Program-made: the position numbers and the translations under genes
Source: Thermosynechococcus sp. NK55a
GTDB lineage: Bacteria; Cyanobacteriota; Cyanobacteriia; Thermosynechococcales; Thermosynechococcaceae
NCBI RefSeq assembly: GCF_000505665.1
Contig: NC_023033.1
Coordinates: forward strand, 2,322,313-2,386,312
Length of the DNA stretch: 64,000 bases
Direction: 5' to 3'
In this document: positions 47,171 to 61,223 of the stretch, one piece after another
How positions within the stretch are numbered: position 1 is the first letter of the stretch
How the letters are laid out: each line of letters begins with the position of its first letter
Notes under the pieces: generated by a model
Told to the model about the DNA's origin: nothing
The model's database searches: none
Seen by the model: only the letters and a program-made list of their open reading frames with translations

Positions 47171-50067
47171 ATGAGCACCGTCTATCACGCCAAATATTTT
47201 GCGCATGAGCTGACCCGCATGGGCGGGACAGGGGTGGAGCGCCTTTCACGGTCTCTTTTCGACGCATGCGTGGATCTCAATCCGCACCAGATCGAGGCAG
47301 CGCTGTTCGCCTTCCGATCTCCTGTCTCCAAAGGCGTAATCCTTGCTGACGAGGTTGGTCTTGGCAAAACTATTGAGGCTGGACTCATCCTCTGCCAGCT
47401 TTGGGCTGAACAGCGGCGTCGGCTTCTGGTCATTTGCCCCGCCTCCATCCGCAAACAGTGGGCGATCGAGCTTTCCGAGAAGTTCAACCTTCCGACGGTC
47501 ATCCTGGATGCGAAGGAGTACCGGGAGCGGCAAGCGCAAGGCCTCAATCCCTTTGAGGCAAACAAGATCGTGGTCACTTCCATGAACTTCGCCAGCACAC
47601 GCGCGTCCGAACTTCGCCCTATCCAGTGGGATTTGGTGGTCATTGATGAGGCCCATAAGCTGCGCAACGCCTACCAACCGTCAAATCGCATGGGGCAAAA
47701 CATTCGATGGGCCTTCGAGGATCGGCGCAAGGTACTGCTGACAGCGACGCCGCTCCAGAACTCACTGCTGGAGCTGTACGGTCTTTCCACCCTCATCGAT
47801 GACCACATCTTCGGCGGCAACCCATCCTTCTTCCGAAGTCAGTTCGTCAATGCCAATGGGAATCTGGAAGAGCTGCGGAATCGCCTTCGCACCTTTTGCA
47901 TGCGTACGCTACGACGGCAGGTCCTTGAGTACATCCAGTACACCGAGCGCCGGCTCATTACGCGGCCCTTCAAGCCGACGGAGCAGGAACACAAGCTGTA
48001 TGAAGCGGTATCGGCGTTTCTTCAGCGTCCAGACACCTACGCGCTACCCCATCGGCAACGCCACCTAACGGTCCTGATCGTCCGCAAGCTTCTTGCTTCT
48101 TCAGCTCAAGCCGTGGCGGCCACACTTGAAGCCATCCGCGACCGCCTGATCGCCATCCGTGACAAGCTTCCGGCTCCCGAAGACCTTGTCGAGCGCCTCA
48201 TTGCGAAGGAGGAAATTGACGACGAACTGTTGGACGAGATTCTCGACTCGCCTCCGGAACTTTCCGGCGATGAGGGTTCGGACGAGCAAGCCCAGGCAGC
48301 CGAGGCCGAACCGGCGGTATCCGCCGTGGACCGGCAGAAGTTGCTCGCAGAGATCGACGAGCTGAACCGCTACGCCCAATCGGCAAGAAGCATCGGAATT
48401 GATACCAAGAGCCGTGCCCTCATCAAAGCCCTCGAGATCGGTTTCGAGAAGATGGCCGAGATGGGGGCAGCGCAGCGTGCCGTGATCTTCACGGAATCGC
48501 GGAGAACGCAAGCTTACTTGAAGGACTTTCTGGAGACGAACGGCTACGCCGGCCGCATCATCACGTTCAACGGGACGAACAAGGAACCGGATACAACCGC
48601 CATCTACGATCGCTGGCTGCAAGCTAACAGGGATAGTGGCCGCGCGACGGGGTCCAGGCCTGTGGACATCCGCACAGCCATCATCGAGCACTTCCGCGAT
48701 CACGGGCAGATCCTGATCGCCACGGAAGCCGGAGCCGAGGGCCTCAACCTGCAATTTTGCTCGCTGGTCATCAACTATGATCTACCCTGGAACCCCCAGC
48801 GGATCGAGCAGCGAATCGGGCGCTGCCACCGTTATGGGCAGAAGCACGATGTCGTCGTCATCAACTTCCTCAACGAGAAGAACGAGGCCGACCGCCGCGT
48901 TTATGAGCTCCTTGAGGAGAAATTCAACCTCTTCAGCGGTGTGTTCGGCGCCTCGGACGAAGTCCTTGGCACCATTGAGTCGGGCGTGGACTTCGAACGA
49001 CGGGTGCTCGAGATCTACCAGCAATGCCGCACGCCGGAGGAAATCGAAGCGGCTTTCACGAGACTGCGTCAGGAGCTCGACGAAAAGATTCAGCTTCGCA
49101 TGGCCGAGACCCGGCAGAAGCTTCTCGAACACTTCGACGAAGACGTTCATGCGCGTCTGCGCGTGAACCTGGAAGGAGCGCGGCAACAGCTTGACCGTTT
49201 TGGGATGATGTTCTGGCGGCTCACCCGGTTCGTTCTGGACGGGCAGGCAAAGTTCGACGAAGCAACGCTAACCTTCGACCTGAAACATCCTCCCCGCGAG
49301 GGCATCCAACCGGGGCACTACCGCTTGATCTCTAAGGAGCGCGAGAACGTTTCTGGGCCCTTTCTCTACCGCCTGTCCCATCCCCTCGGCGAGTACGTGG
49401 CGGAAACGGGGAAGGCGCTGGAAGCGCCGGTCGCGCATGTGACCTTCGACATCAGCGGCCGCCCGACCCGCATCGCTCTGGTGGAAGCGCTCAAGGGCCG
49501 CTCCGGCTGGCTCCACCTGCAGCGGCTCACCATCGACTCATTCGAGCGCGAGGAGTACCTGCTCTTCTCCGGCGTCGACGACGACGGCAGATCGCTTGAC
49601 CAGGAAACCCTCGAGAAAATGTTCCACTGCGAAGCCAAGGCCGAGTCGCTTCCTTCTCTTCCCTCCGACGTCGAGGCCAGACTAGCCGCGGAGGCCGACC
49701 GACACGTCAAGGCCACGATCAGCCGCTCGCTGGAGGAGAACAACCGGCACTTTCAGGAGGCGCGCGAGAAGCTTGAGAAGTGGGCCGACGATATGGTCTT
49801 GGCGGCCGAAAAGGAGCTCAAAGACACCAAGGAGCGCATCAAGGCACTCACACGTCAAGCGAGGCTCGCCACGACGACCGAGGAACAGCATGCACTGCAA
49901 AAGCAGATTCAGGAACTGGAAAAACAGAAACGCCGCCAGCGCCAGCGTATCTTTGAGGTCGAGGACGAGATCATGGCCAAGCGCGACGAGTTAATTGCTA
50001 AACTCGAAAAACGGATGCACCAGCGGACGCACGTGGAACCACTGTTCACCATTCGCTGGAGCGTTGT

Positions 50068-50071
<4 letters not shown>
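47171..50071 (+). CDS. SNF2/RapA-like DNA translocase
   Basis: A 966-residue superfamily 2 helicase. ATG 47171 (MSTVYHAKYF) is preferred over upstream starts, since the 32 residues before it are not family-like. Motif I is DEVGLGKT (K66), motif II DEAH at 159-162, motif III LTATPLQNS, and the C-terminal lobe has EAGAEGLNLQ and a motif VI of RIEQRIGRCHRYGQ. The last 250 residues are a coiled coil (about 850-960). This is a DEAD/DEAH motor of the RapA/HepA type, seen with restriction systems. Its stop overlaps the mod start by 4 bases, so they are coupled. GC-rich, no HIP1; foreign. Confidence 0.9.
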
Positions 50072-53239
<3,168 letters not shown>

Positions 53240-53244
<5 letters not shown>

Positions 53245-53274
53245 CAAGGCGATAGGGAGACAGGGCGACATGGC
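53240..53274. repeat. Purine-rich arm before the four-helix-bundle gene (C)
   Basis: TGACAAGGCGATAGGGAGAC and following. It spans the end of mod and the start of the next gene and is the same motif as the other arms. Its C-rich counterpart lies at 53690-53722, after that gene. Confidence 0.6.
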
Positions 53275-53668
53275 GAAGATAGCCTCACACAAGGAGTTAG
53301 CCGTTTGGAATAACGCCATGGATGCCGCGATGAAGATTTTCGAGATGACGAAGTCATTTCCGGTCGAGGAAAAGTACAGCATGGTGGATCAGATGCGGCG
53401 CAGCTCGCGTTCCGTCGCGGCAAATCTTGCGGAGGCGTGGCGAAGGCGACGATACGAGGCAGCCTTTACAGCGAAGCTTAACGACGCAGAGGCGGAAGCA
53501 ACGGAAGTCCAAACGTGGATCGAGCTTGCATTTCGTTGCGGTTACGTAGATCAGAATGCGGCGGCCGAATTGGATCAAGCTTACGAACACATCATCGGGC
53601 AGATCGTCACCATGATTCGCCAGCCCGAAAAGTGGACCGTGGGTGATCGAACCGGAGGCAAAGGCTGA
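53270..53668 (+). CDS. Four-helix-bundle protein, S23-like
   Basis: A 132-residue helical protein of the S23/IVS-type four-helix-bundle family. The typical N-terminal KELAVWNNAMDAAMKIFEMT, then [33 protein letters not shown] and WIELAFRCGYVD are all present. Members are encoded in 23S rRNA intervening sequences or stand alone; an activity is not known. ATG 53270 is used, as the frame upstream is repeat sequence. It lies between mod and res, and its stop overlaps the res start. Purine and pyrimidine repeat arms flank it on both sides. Confidence 0.85.
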   Translation: MAKIASHKELAVWNNAMDAAMKIFEMTKSFPVEEKYSMVDQMRRSSRSVAANLAEAWRRRRYEAAFTAKLNDAEAEATEVQTWIELAFRCGYVDQNAAAELDQAYEHIIGQIVTMIRQPEKWTVGDRTGGKG

Positions 53669-56600
53669 TGGCCCGAAGGCGCGCATCACCTGGTCGCCAA
53701 GTCTCCCAGTCTCCTGCTCTCAAATTCGAGCAGCGGCTGGTGCTTCACCAGTGGATGCTCGATCTCTTCGGCGTGAGCAGCTTCGAGCGCCTGGCGGCTA
53801 ACCTAAAGGCCCCAGAGTTAGAAGGCTTCGATGAAAACAACGTCACCCGCTTCCACCACGTTTTGCGACTAGGTGACATGGAGACAAGGGGACAAGGCGA
53901 CCGCTCCCCGTCGCCCCGTCGCCAAGTCTCCCCGTCCGAGCTTTTGGCCTACGACCAAAACATCGTGCGCCACTGGCGGCGGATCACGGAGCGGCGGAAC
54001 CATGCGGGGCCGTTCCTGTATCCCAAGTACTTCCAGTACCTAGCACTGCTCTTTACCGAAATCTACCTTGACCGGTACTTCCGCGACCCGGAGGGCCTGC
54101 TCACCGAACTAAATGCCCACGTGGGCGCCTTCAATGCGCGACTAGGTGACATGGAGACAAGGGGACAAGGCGACCTCTCCCCGTCACCTCGTCGCCAAGT
54201 CTCCCCGTCACAGATCGAGCCGTACACGAGGCAGGACCTGAACAAGGTCGCGTTCTGGATGGCCACCGGCAGCGGCAAGACGCTGCTCATGCACATCAAC
54301 ATCCTCCAGTACCAGCACTACTTGAACCTGCACGGCGGTAAGCCGGTAAACCGCGTCATCCTGCTTACGCCCAACGAGGGGCTCTCCCACCAGCATCTGG
54401 CGGAGTTCCAGCTTTCGGGCATCGAGGCCGATCTGTTCTCCAAGGAAGGCTGGGGTCTCTTTACCGGCCGCGCGGTGGAGATCCTCGATATCCACAAGCT
54501 GCGCGACGAGATGGGCGAGAAGACCGTGGCCGTGGAGGCCTTCGAGGGTAACAACCTGGTCCTGGTGGATGAAGGTCACCGCGGCACCAGCGGCACAAAA
54601 GAAGGTGCCTGGATGCAAAAGCGGAACCTGCTCTGCGAAAACGGATTCTCATTCGAGTACTCGGCGACCTTCGGCCAGGCGATGAACGCCAGCGAGAACC
54701 GCGAGCTGGAGCAAGTCTACGCCAAGTGCATTCTGTTCGATTACTCGTACAAGTACTTCTACGGCGACGGCTACGGCAAGGACTACCGCATCCTGAACCT
54801 GGCCGATGACTCAGACGAAACGATCCGCCGCCGGTATCTAACCGCTTGCCTTCTCTCGTTCTATCAGCAACTGAAACTTTATCGCGAAAAGGCACAGGAG
54901 TTTCGGCCCTTGATCGAACGCCCGCTCTGGGTCTTTGTGGGTGGGAGCGTCAATGCGGTGCGCTCCGAAAACAAACGCAAAGTTTCCGACGTGGTGGACA
55001 TTCTTTTGTTCTTGGCCAGTTTCGTGCGGGAGCGCAACACAAGCGTCGGGACGATTGAACGGCTGCTCAAGGGAAACTCTGGCTTGCTTGATCAACAGAA
55101 CCGGGACATCTTCGCCGGGGCGTTTCAGTATCTGAACACCCTTGGCTTGACGCCCGACCAGGTCTTCGACGATATCCTGCACGTCCTCTTCCATGCTTCC
55201 ACGACCGCCGCACTGCATGTGGAGAACTTGAAAGGTACGGATGGTGAGGTGGCGCTACGGCTGGGGGACAACGAGCCCTTTGGCGTGATCAACGTCGGCG
55301 ACGTCTCGGCCCTTTGCAAGCTCTGCGAGGAACAGCAAGAACTTGTGGTCACAGAGAAGGCGTTCTCCGGTTCCCTATTCCGCACCCTGAATGATGAGGC
55401 GTCCACGATTAATATCCTCATTGGGTCCAAGAAGTTCACCGAGGGCTGGTCAAGCTGGCGGGTCAGCACCATGGGGCTGATGAACATCGGGCGGAACGAA
55501 GGCCCGCAGATCATTCAGCTCTTCGGGCGCGGTGTCCGGCTCAAGGGGAAGGACTTCTCGCTCAAGCGCAGCCGGCGGCTGGAGCGACAGGCCGTACCAA
55601 AACACATCGAGACCCTGGAGACGCTCAACATCTTCGGCATCCGCGCGGACTACATGCGCCAGTTCAAGGAGTACCTCGAGGACGAGGGCCTGCCGGCGAA
55701 CGAGGACCGGATCGAGTTCGTGCTCCCCGTGATCAAGAACCTTGGGAGCAAGAAGCTGAAGATCGTGCGGCTCAAGGAGGGCGTCAATTTCAAAACAAAT
55801 GGTCAAAAGCCGGTGCTCGACGGCGAACCGCCCGAGTTTTTGAAAAGGTACCCGGTTATCCTTGACTGGTATCCCAAGTTGCAGGCCATGGCCAGCGGCG
55901 CCGGTCGGACGAGCACGCAGTTGGCAGAGCGGGATCGGTGCTACTTCGAACAATCACACCTGGCGTTCTTCGATTTCGACGCGATCTACTTCGAGCTTCA
56001 ACAGTTCAAGAACGAGCGTGCCTGGCACAACCTCACTCTTCCGCGCAAGAGCCTCCCGGCTCTCCTCGGGCGGAAGGACTGGTACGTCCTATTCATTCCC
56101 AAGGAGGAGATGCAGTTCTGGTCGTTCCAGCAGGTCCAGCGCTGGCAGGAGATTGCGGCGGCTCTCGTCAAGAAATACCTGGATCGCTACTACAAGTTCA
56201 AGAAACAGGAATTCGAGGGCGACCACCTGGAGTACCAGCAGCTGTCCGCGGACGATCCCAACTTCGTGAGCGAGTACCGATTGCTCATCGAGCAGTCGCG
56301 CGAGGACATTGTCCAGAAGCTGGAGGCGATCAAGAGCCTTATGGAAAGCGGACGCCTCAAAGAAGCAGAATTCTCTAAATTGGCTTTTGAGCAAGATTCC
56401 TTCAGAGCAATAGTTTTTGCTGGTCACCTTTACCAGCCGCTCATCTACGTCGGCAACAACCTGATCGAGGTTAAGCCTGTAGTGCTGGAGAATCAGGGTG
56501 AGCGCGATTTTGTTTTGGATCTTCAGAAGTTCTGCGAATCGAGTGATGGTGAGAACTTTCTTAAGGGCAAGGAGCTCTATCTGCTCCGCAACCTGAGTCG

Positions 56601-56970
56601 TGGTCGCGGCATCGGCTTTTTCGAGGCGGGTAACTTTTATCCTGACTTCATTCTTTGGCTTCTGGTGGATGGCAAGCAATATGTCTCATTCATCGACCCC
56701 AAGGGGCTACGGAATCTGGAGGGCCCGGAGGACCCGAAGATCCGATTCCACCTGACGATCAAGGAATTGGAGCGCCAACTGGATGACCCGACGGTGGTCC
56801 TAAATTCCTTCATCGTGGCCAGCACGCCCTTCAATCAGGTCAAATGGTGGAATGGCGGTATGACCAAGGAGGAGTTGGAGAAACGGAACGTTCTTTTCCA
56901 GCAGGAGGACAGGGATACCTACGTCAAAATACTTTTGAACAAAATACTTTTGAATACGTGCTTGCAATAG
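53668..56970 (+). CDS. res: Type III-like restriction enzyme Res
   Basis: 1100 residues. An N-terminal region (1-190) interrupted by two 24-residue repeat insertions (about 66-90 and 157-181) leads to a superfamily 2 motor: motif I ATGSGKT at 199-205, motif II DEGH at 301-304, and the late motifs KFTEGWSSWRV and QLFGRGVRL. The nuclease domain follows near the C-terminus with an intact PD-(D/E)xK site: P992-D993 and D1010-P-K1012 (YPDFILWLL and FIDPKG). It would cut DNA after ATP-driven movement together with Mod. The C-terminus has a duplicated KILLN and a short tail next to an IS remnant, so the true end may be slightly altered. Confidence 0.87.
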   Translation: MARRRASPGRQVSQSPALKFEQRLVLHQWMLDLFGVSSFERLAANLKAPELEGFDENNVTRFHHVLRLGDMETRGQGDRSPSPRRQVSPSELLAYDQNIVRHWRRITERRNHAGPFLYPKYFQYLALLFTEIYLDRYFRDPEGLLTELNAHVGAFNARLGDMETRGQGDLSPSPRRQVSPSQIEPYTRQDLNKVAFWMATGSGKTLLMHINILQYQHYLNLHGGKPVNRVILLTPNEGLSHQHLAEFQLSGIEADLFSKEGWGLFTGRAVEILDIHKLRDEMGEKTVAVEAFEGNNLVLVDEGHRGTSGTKEGAWMQKRNLLCENGFSFEYSATFGQAMNASENRELEQVYAKCILFDYSYKYFYGDGYGKDYRILNLADDSDETIRRRYLTACLLSFYQQLKLYREKAQEFRPLIERPLWVFVGGSVNAVRSENKRKVSDVVDILLFLASFVRERNTSVGTIERLLKGNSGLLDQQNRDIFAGAFQYLNTLGLTPDQVFDDILHVLFHASTTAALHVENLKGTDGEVALRLGDNEPFGVINVGDVSALCKLCEEQQELVVTEKAFSGSLFRTLNDEASTINILIGSKKFTEGWSSWRVSTMGLMNIGRNEGPQIIQLFGRGVRLKGKDFSLKRSRRLERQAVPKHIETLETLNIFGIRADYMRQFKEYLEDEGLPANEDRIEFVLPVIKNLGSKKLKIVRLKEGVNFKTNGQKPVLDGEPPEFLKRYPVILDWYPKLQAMASGAGRTSTQLAERDRCYFEQSHLAFFDFDAIYFELQQFKNERAWHNLTLPRKSLPALLGRKDWYVLFIPKEEMQFWSFQQVQRWQEIAAALVKKYLDRYYKFKKQEFEGDHLEYQQLSADDPNFVSEYRLLIEQSREDIVQKLEAIKSLMESGRLKEAEFSKLAFEQDSFRAIVFAGHLYQPLIYVGNNLIEVKPVVLENQGERDFVLDLQKFCESSDGENFLKGKELYLLRNLSRGRGIGFFEAGNFYPDFILWLLVDGKQYVSFIDPKGLRNLEGPEDPKIRFHLTIKELERQLDDPTVVLNSFIVASTPFNQVKWWNGGMTKEELEKRNVLFQQEDRDTYVKILLNKILLNTCLQ
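53690..53722. repeat. Pyrimidine-rich arm after the four-helix-bundle gene (D)
   Basis: TGGTCGCCAAGTCTCCCAGT and following, the inverse of the arm at 53240-53274. It lies in the first codons of res and codes GRQVSQSPAL. Confidence 0.6.
53865..53936. repeat. 72-bp palindromic repeat inside res, copy 1 (E)
   Basis: A G/A-rich arm (GGAGACAAGGGGACAAGGCG) followed directly by a C-rich arm (CGCCAAGTCTCCCCGTC), a compact imperfect palindrome of 72 bp (24 codons). It codes LGDMETRGQGDRSPSPRRQV in frame. Copy 2 lies 273 bp further on. Confidence 0.85.
54138..54209. repeat. 72-bp palindromic repeat inside res, copy 2 (F)
   Basis: The same 72-bp unit as copy 1 with 3 mismatches, again in frame (24 codons, LGDMETRGQGDLSPSPRRQV). 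It lies about 50 bases before the codons of motif I. Confidence 0.85.
56925..56954. repeat. 15-bp perfect tandem repeat at the 3' end of res
   Basis: CAAAATACTTTTGAA occurs twice without a gap. It codes KILLN twice in frame. It looks like slippage or a duplication at the border with the IS remnant. Confidence 0.85.
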
Positions 56971-57004
56971 GGCACAATATCGCCGTCATTGCCGACGAGG
57001 TGTA

Positions 57005-57190
57005 CCGCTGGCCATGCCAGTAGCCGTTGAATTTGGTCGTGGCTGATCCCTCCACCCAGGAGAGAAAACAACCCGGTAGTCGTCGTCTGCCCAAAGGCGC
57101 TAATTAGGTAATCGCTGTACAGGTCAAGAAATTTGCCATTTTGCATGCGCCAAGTTTACTCAAAACTGCGTAAGGTGAGTTAAAACTCAG
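57005..57190 (-). mobile_element. Truncated insertion sequence, transposase N-terminus
   Basis: On the minus strand ATG 57146 opens MQNGKFLDLYSDYLISAFGQ, then TTTTGLFSLLGGGISHDQIQ and RLL. I recognise this as the N-terminal start of an IS4/IS701-like transposase (DYLIS.FGQTTATGLS.LL.GEISHD). After about 45 residues the similarity stops and the frame runs antisense into the res end. The catalytic DDE region is missing. The left end of the element lies near 57180. Confidence 0.7.
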
Positions 57191-57195
57191 AACTG

Positions 57196-57565
57196 ACCAA
57201 GGCGGAGCAGGCGGAACCCCTGCAGCAGACCGGGGACACGGTGGGCAAGGCGGGACAGCTGGTTGAGAAGATTCAGAAGGTCATCTCCGTTGGCGTGCTC
57301 TCCGAGGGCTGGGATGGCAAGACGGTCACGCACATCATAGAGCTTCAAGCCTTCACATCGCAGCTTCTGTGCGAGCAGGTGGTGGGCCGCGGCTTGCGGC
57401 GCAGGTCTTACGAAATCAACCCGGAGACGGGAGTGTTCGAGCCGGAGCATGTCGGAGTAGGTCAATATCGTTGGCCTGCTCTTTACCTTCTTGCCGCGTG
57501 AAGGCGCGCAAGACGGCCCTCTCCCCCACCTAAGACCGTTGCTGAACCGGACCCGGCCATTCCCC
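57196..57565 (+). pseudogene. Frameshifted restriction-helicase fragment (BPTD_3080-like)
   Basis: The C-terminal helicase motifs of a second type III-like restriction enzyme are clear: VGKAGQLVEKIQKVISVGVL, SEGWDGKTVTHIIELQAFTS and QLLCEQVVGRGLRRRSYE (motif VI region, about 57240-57420). The family then continues in another frame (VNIVGLLFTFLPREG, from 57461) and in a third (PPPKTVAEPDP, from 57523), so there are at least two frameshifts. The 5' part is absent; it was cut off at the IS remnant near 57190. The right end runs to the mfd stop. It is a decayed neighbour of the active island. Confidence 0.75.
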
Positions 57566-57573
57566 TGTTGCCC

Positions 57574-60500
57574 TTAGGCGACAGCACCCTGGGCCCGTTT
57601 GTTTATAGTTTTCATTTGCCTGAACCAGTCAATCAGTTGCTCTAGCTGTTTCTCCATCGGTTGGATCCCCAGACCCCGGACAGTAACTTTCCCTTGGCTA
57701 TAGACAAAGCGGCTCTGCAGGTGGCTAGGGAGTTGCTCTAGGAGCAGCTTCCAAGCGGGTTCTGCCATGGGAGTTTCCAAGATCACGTGTTGCTTGCCTT
57801 CGGGACGAATGCGACGAATGCCGCACTGGCGGGCCAGTTGTTTAAGTTCCACTACCCGCAGCAGTTGTTGGACGGATTTGGGGAGAGGGCCGTAGCGATC
57901 GCTCCATTCCGCTGCCAATTGCATCAAGTCTTCTTTTGTTGCGGCAGCGGACACGGCGCGGTAGGCGGCCATCTTTTGCGCTAAGTCAGGCATATAGTCA
58001 GCGGGAATAAAGGCGGTGACATTTAGATCCACCTGGGTATCGTCTACCGTGGGAATCTCTTGACCGCGAATTTCAGCGATCGCCTCCTCTAGCAGCTCCA
58101 CATAGAGATCAAAGCCGACGCTGTCTAGTTGACCATGCTGCTCGACCCCCAAGAGATTGCCAACACCGCGAATCTCCATGTCCCGCATCGCCAGTTGGTA
58201 GCCCGATCCCAGTTGCGTAAATTCCTGAATGGCCCGCAGCCGTTGACGGGCGGCATCGGTGAGCACCTCTTGACGGGGGTAAAATAACCAGGCATGGGCC
58301 TGAATCCCAGCGCGTCCGACCCGCCCCCGCAGTTGGTAGAGTTGAGCCAAACCAAATTGCTGCGCATCCTCCACCAAAATGGTATTGACGCGGGGAATAT
58401 CCAGGCCGGACTCAATGATGGTCGTACAAACAAGAAGATCGGCCTCGCCATTGCTAAAGCCAAGCATCGTGGATTCCAGTTCGCCTTCCGGCATCTGGCC
58501 ATGGGCAATGAGAATCCGGGCACCAGGCACCATTCCTTGGAGCTTTGCCGCCACCTCCTCAATGCCCTCAACCCGCGGGACAACATAGAACACTTGACCC
58601 CCCCGATCCAATTCTTGGCGAATGGCACTGCGCACTGTTTCTGGATCATAGGGGGCAAGGTGAGTTTGAATCGGACGCCGCGAGGGGGGAGGTGTGGTAA
58701 TCAGGCTCATTTCCCGAACCCCCGACAGGGCCATATAGAGGGTGCGCGGAATCGGTGTCGCACTGAGGGTGAGGACATCCACTTGGGTTTTGAGGGTTTT
58801 GATTTTCTCCTTTTGGTTGACGCCAAAACGTTGTTCCTCATCCACCACCAGCAGTCCTAAGTCCCGGAATTTGACCGTTTTGCTCAGGAGTTGATGAGTT
58901 CCCACGACAACATCAATTTCGCCAGTTTTGAGTTTTTGTAGAATGTCTTGGCGCTCCCGCTCACTGCGAAAGCGGTTGAGTAGCCCCACTTGAATGGGAT
59001 AGGGGGCAAAGCGTTCCTTGAGGGTATGGTAATGCTGCTGCGTCAGGATCGTGGTGGGGGCAAGAACGGCCACCTGTTTGCCCGCCATTACCGCCTTAAA
59101 GATGGCGCGAATTGCCACCTCGGTTTTACCAAAGCCAACATCCCCGCACACCAGCCGATCCATGGGGCGATCGCTCTCCATATCAGCCTTAACCTCTTGG
59201 ATAGCCTTGAGTTGATCGGGGGTGGGTTGATAGGGGAATGAGTCCTCCATCTCCTGCTGCCACGGTGTATCCGGCGGGAAGGCAAAGCCCTGTTGTTGGG
59301 CACGTTGGGCATAGAGTTGCAGTAGATCCACCGCCACTTTTTGGATGGCCTTGCGCACCCGGGCTTTGGTCCGTTCCCAAGTGTTGCCCGTTAATTTGTT
59401 GAGTTGGGGCGCCCTATCTCCCTGGGTGCGGTAGCGGGAAAGACTGTTGAGTTGATCGGCAGCAACGCGGAGAATGCCATCGGCATACTGCAAAACTAAG
59501 TACTCGCGAGTTTCATTGTTAAAGGTAAGCGTCTCTAGGCGCAGAAACTGACCAATGCCGTGTTGGCGATGGACGACGTAGTCCCCCGGCTGCAGCTTGT
59601 TGAGATCCACCTGTTTGGCAGCAGCCCGGCGGCGTTTACGCACATAGCCCAGGTTGACAAGGTTCTGCTGGCCAAAGAACTCGCGATCGCTCACCAGCAC
59701 CGTGCGAAACGTGGGCAAGATAAAGCCACTGATTTCCGCGAGACCGCTGGCCTTCAGGGCAATGGGCAGTCGCTGCTGTTGCAGCTTATCAATGGCCAGA
59801 AAATCCTTGGGATTGGGCACAAATTGGGCGGGGCAATCATGCTCCTGCAAAAGCGCCACGGAGCGACTCGGCTGCGCAGACACCAACCATACGGTATAGC
59901 CCTTGTCCCGTTCCTCCCGCAGCGTTGCCGCCAAGCGGCCAAATTGGTGAGGAATTGCTGGAACCGCCCGTGCTGACAAATTGAGACCTAGCCCCTCACT
60001 GGCCAGTTCATAGAGGTGCAGCCGTTGAAACCGCTCGAGGGCTTGGGCACTGGCAGACCAGGGGCGATGGATGGGGGGCGGTGGTGTTTCAAGGCTTTGC
60101 CAGTAGGTGTGAGTCTGTTCATACCAGCGATCGCCATGGGCAGCACACAAGGGAGGCTCATCCACAGCAATGAGGGTTTGGGCAGGCAAATAATCCAAGA
60201 GGGAAGCTGGCTCCGGAAAAGCCAACCCAAGATAGCGCCGCAGTCCCTCCTCATCCTCTGGAATCAGATGGGCGTGATCCGCTGCCCGCAGGGCTTGGGC
60301 AATCAGGGGGGTAAAGCTAATGGGTGTCAGTGTCACCTGCTCAAGGACATCCAGGCGATCGCCCTCGGCGTGGAGCGAGCGTTGAGTGGCCGGATCAAAC
60401 TCCCGAATGGACTCAATCTCATCGCCAAACCACTGCAAGCGTACTGGCAGTTCCGCCGAGACGGGGAAAATATCCACAATATCGCCGCGCCGACTCCACT

Positions 60501-61014
60501 GACCCTCCGTTTCTACTAAAGAAACCCGCTCATAACCTAGGGCTGCCAAGGTGGTGGCCACCTCCCCTAGGGCGTACTCTTGACCCACCTGCCAGGTTAA
60601 ACAGGCAGCACGAAACTGCTCTGGTGGGGGCAAATGGGGTTGCAGTGCCCGTTCCGTGGTGACAATTGCAATATTGCGGCGATCGCTCTCGACTAAGACT
60701 TGCAGTTGCCCCCAGACCATCTCCGCTTCCAAGTCAAAGAGGTCATAGGGAGAGGCCGCCGATGTCGGGTAAAAGAGAACCGCATCCCAACCCATGAGTT
60801 CCAATTGCGCCGCCCAGCGTCCCCCCTCCTCTAGGGTGGACGTAATCACACACAGCGATTGCTGACTCTGCTGGGCCAATGTAGTGGCCACCAAGCCCTT
60901 GACAAGGCGGGGCATCCCCGTAAGGACCAGTTCCCGTTGGTGTTGTAATTTGCTGAGCAGTTCAGCCGTCAGCGGCAGCTTACCCCAACTGCGGGGAATT
61001 GCCATCAAGGACAT
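57574..61014 (-). CDS. mfd: Transcription-repair coupling factor Mfd
   Basis: Mfd releases RNA polymerase stalled at DNA lesions and recruits UvrA. 1146 residues, normal length. UvrB-homology N-terminal modules are followed by the RNA-polymerase-interaction Tudor-like domain ([20 protein letters not shown]), the SF2 translocase with motif [12 protein letters not shown], motif II DEEQ and [12 protein letters not shown], and the C-terminal TRCF domain. Seven or so HIP1 octamers lie within it, so the native genome resumes here, directly after the decayed island end. Confidence 0.98.
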   Translation of the reverse strand: MSLMAIPRSWGKLPLTAELLSKLQHQRELVLTGMPRLVKGLVATTLAQQSQQSLCVITSTLEEGGRWAAQLELMGWDAVLFYPTSAASPYDLFDLEAEMVWGQLQVLVESDRRNIAIVTTERALQPHLPPPEQFRAACLTWQVGQEYALGEVATTLAALGYERVSLVETEGQWSRRGDIVDIFPVSAELPVRLQWFGDEIESIREFDPATQRSLHAEGDRLDVLEQVTLTPISFTPLIAQALRAADHAHLIPEDEEGLRRYLGLAFPEPASLLDYLPAQTLIAVDEPPLCAAHGDRWYEQTHTYWQSLETPPPPIHRPWSASAQALERFQRLHLYELASEGLGLNLSARAVPAIPHQFGRLAATLREERDKGYTVWLVSAQPSRSVALLQEHDCPAQFVPNPKDFLAIDKLQQQRLPIALKASGLAEISGFILPTFRTVLVSDREFFGQQNLVNLGYVRKRRRAAAKQVDLNKLQPGDYVVHRQHGIGQFLRLETLTFNNETREYLVLQYADGILRVAADQLNSLSRYRTQGDRAPQLNKLTGNTWERTKARVRKAIQKVAVDLLQLYAQRAQQQGFAFPPDTPWQQEMEDSFPYQPTPDQLKAIQEVKADMESDRPMDRLVCGDVGFGKTEVAIRAIFKAVMAGKQVAVLAPTTILTQQHYHTLKERFAPYPIQVGLLNRFRSERERQDILQKLKTGEIDVVVGTHQLLSKTVKFRDLGLLVVDEEQRFGVNQKEKIKTLKTQVDVLTLSATPIPRTLYMALSGVREMSLITTPPPSRRPIQTHLAPYDPETVRSAIRQELDRGGQVFYVVPRVEGIEEVAAKLQGMVPGARILIAHGQMPEGELESTMLGFSNGEADLLVCTTIIESGLDIPRVNTILVEDAQQFGLAQLYQLRGRVGRAGIQAHAWLFYPRQEVLTDAARQRLRAIQEFTQLGSGYQLAMRDMEIRGVGNLLGVEQHGQLDSVGFDLYVELLEEAIAEIRGQEIPTVDDTQVDLNVTAFIPADYMPDLAQKMAAYRAVSAAATKEDLMQLAAEWSDRYGPLPKSVQQLLRVVELKQLARQCGIRRIRPEGKQHVILETPMAEPAWKLLLEQLPSHLQSRFVYSQGKVTVRGLGIQPMEKQLEQLIDWFRQMKTINKRAQGAVA

Positions 61015-61223
61015 AGACAGTGTCGGCGCTAGGACTTTAGACTTGAATCTCTACCCCTTAGGGGAGCATTAGCAAATTAGCAAATAATCGAATCAAATAA
61101 TCAAAATAATCAAATAATAAAGTCTTACACTCCACTCCTTCTCTAAAATAGGGGATACATCAAGGGGATGCAATCCAGAAACTTCGTTCATAATTATTGA
61201 AGAGATAGACTTCCCGACATTTG

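Noticed and set aside
48101-48754. Long minus-strand frame inside the SNF2 gene
   Set aside because: High GC produces long shadow frames; there is no family signal.
61070-61130. AAATAATC-like repeats before tatC as a replication origin
   Set aside because: It is only AT-rich low-complexity sequence without DnaA-box clusters or dnaA/dnaN neighbours.
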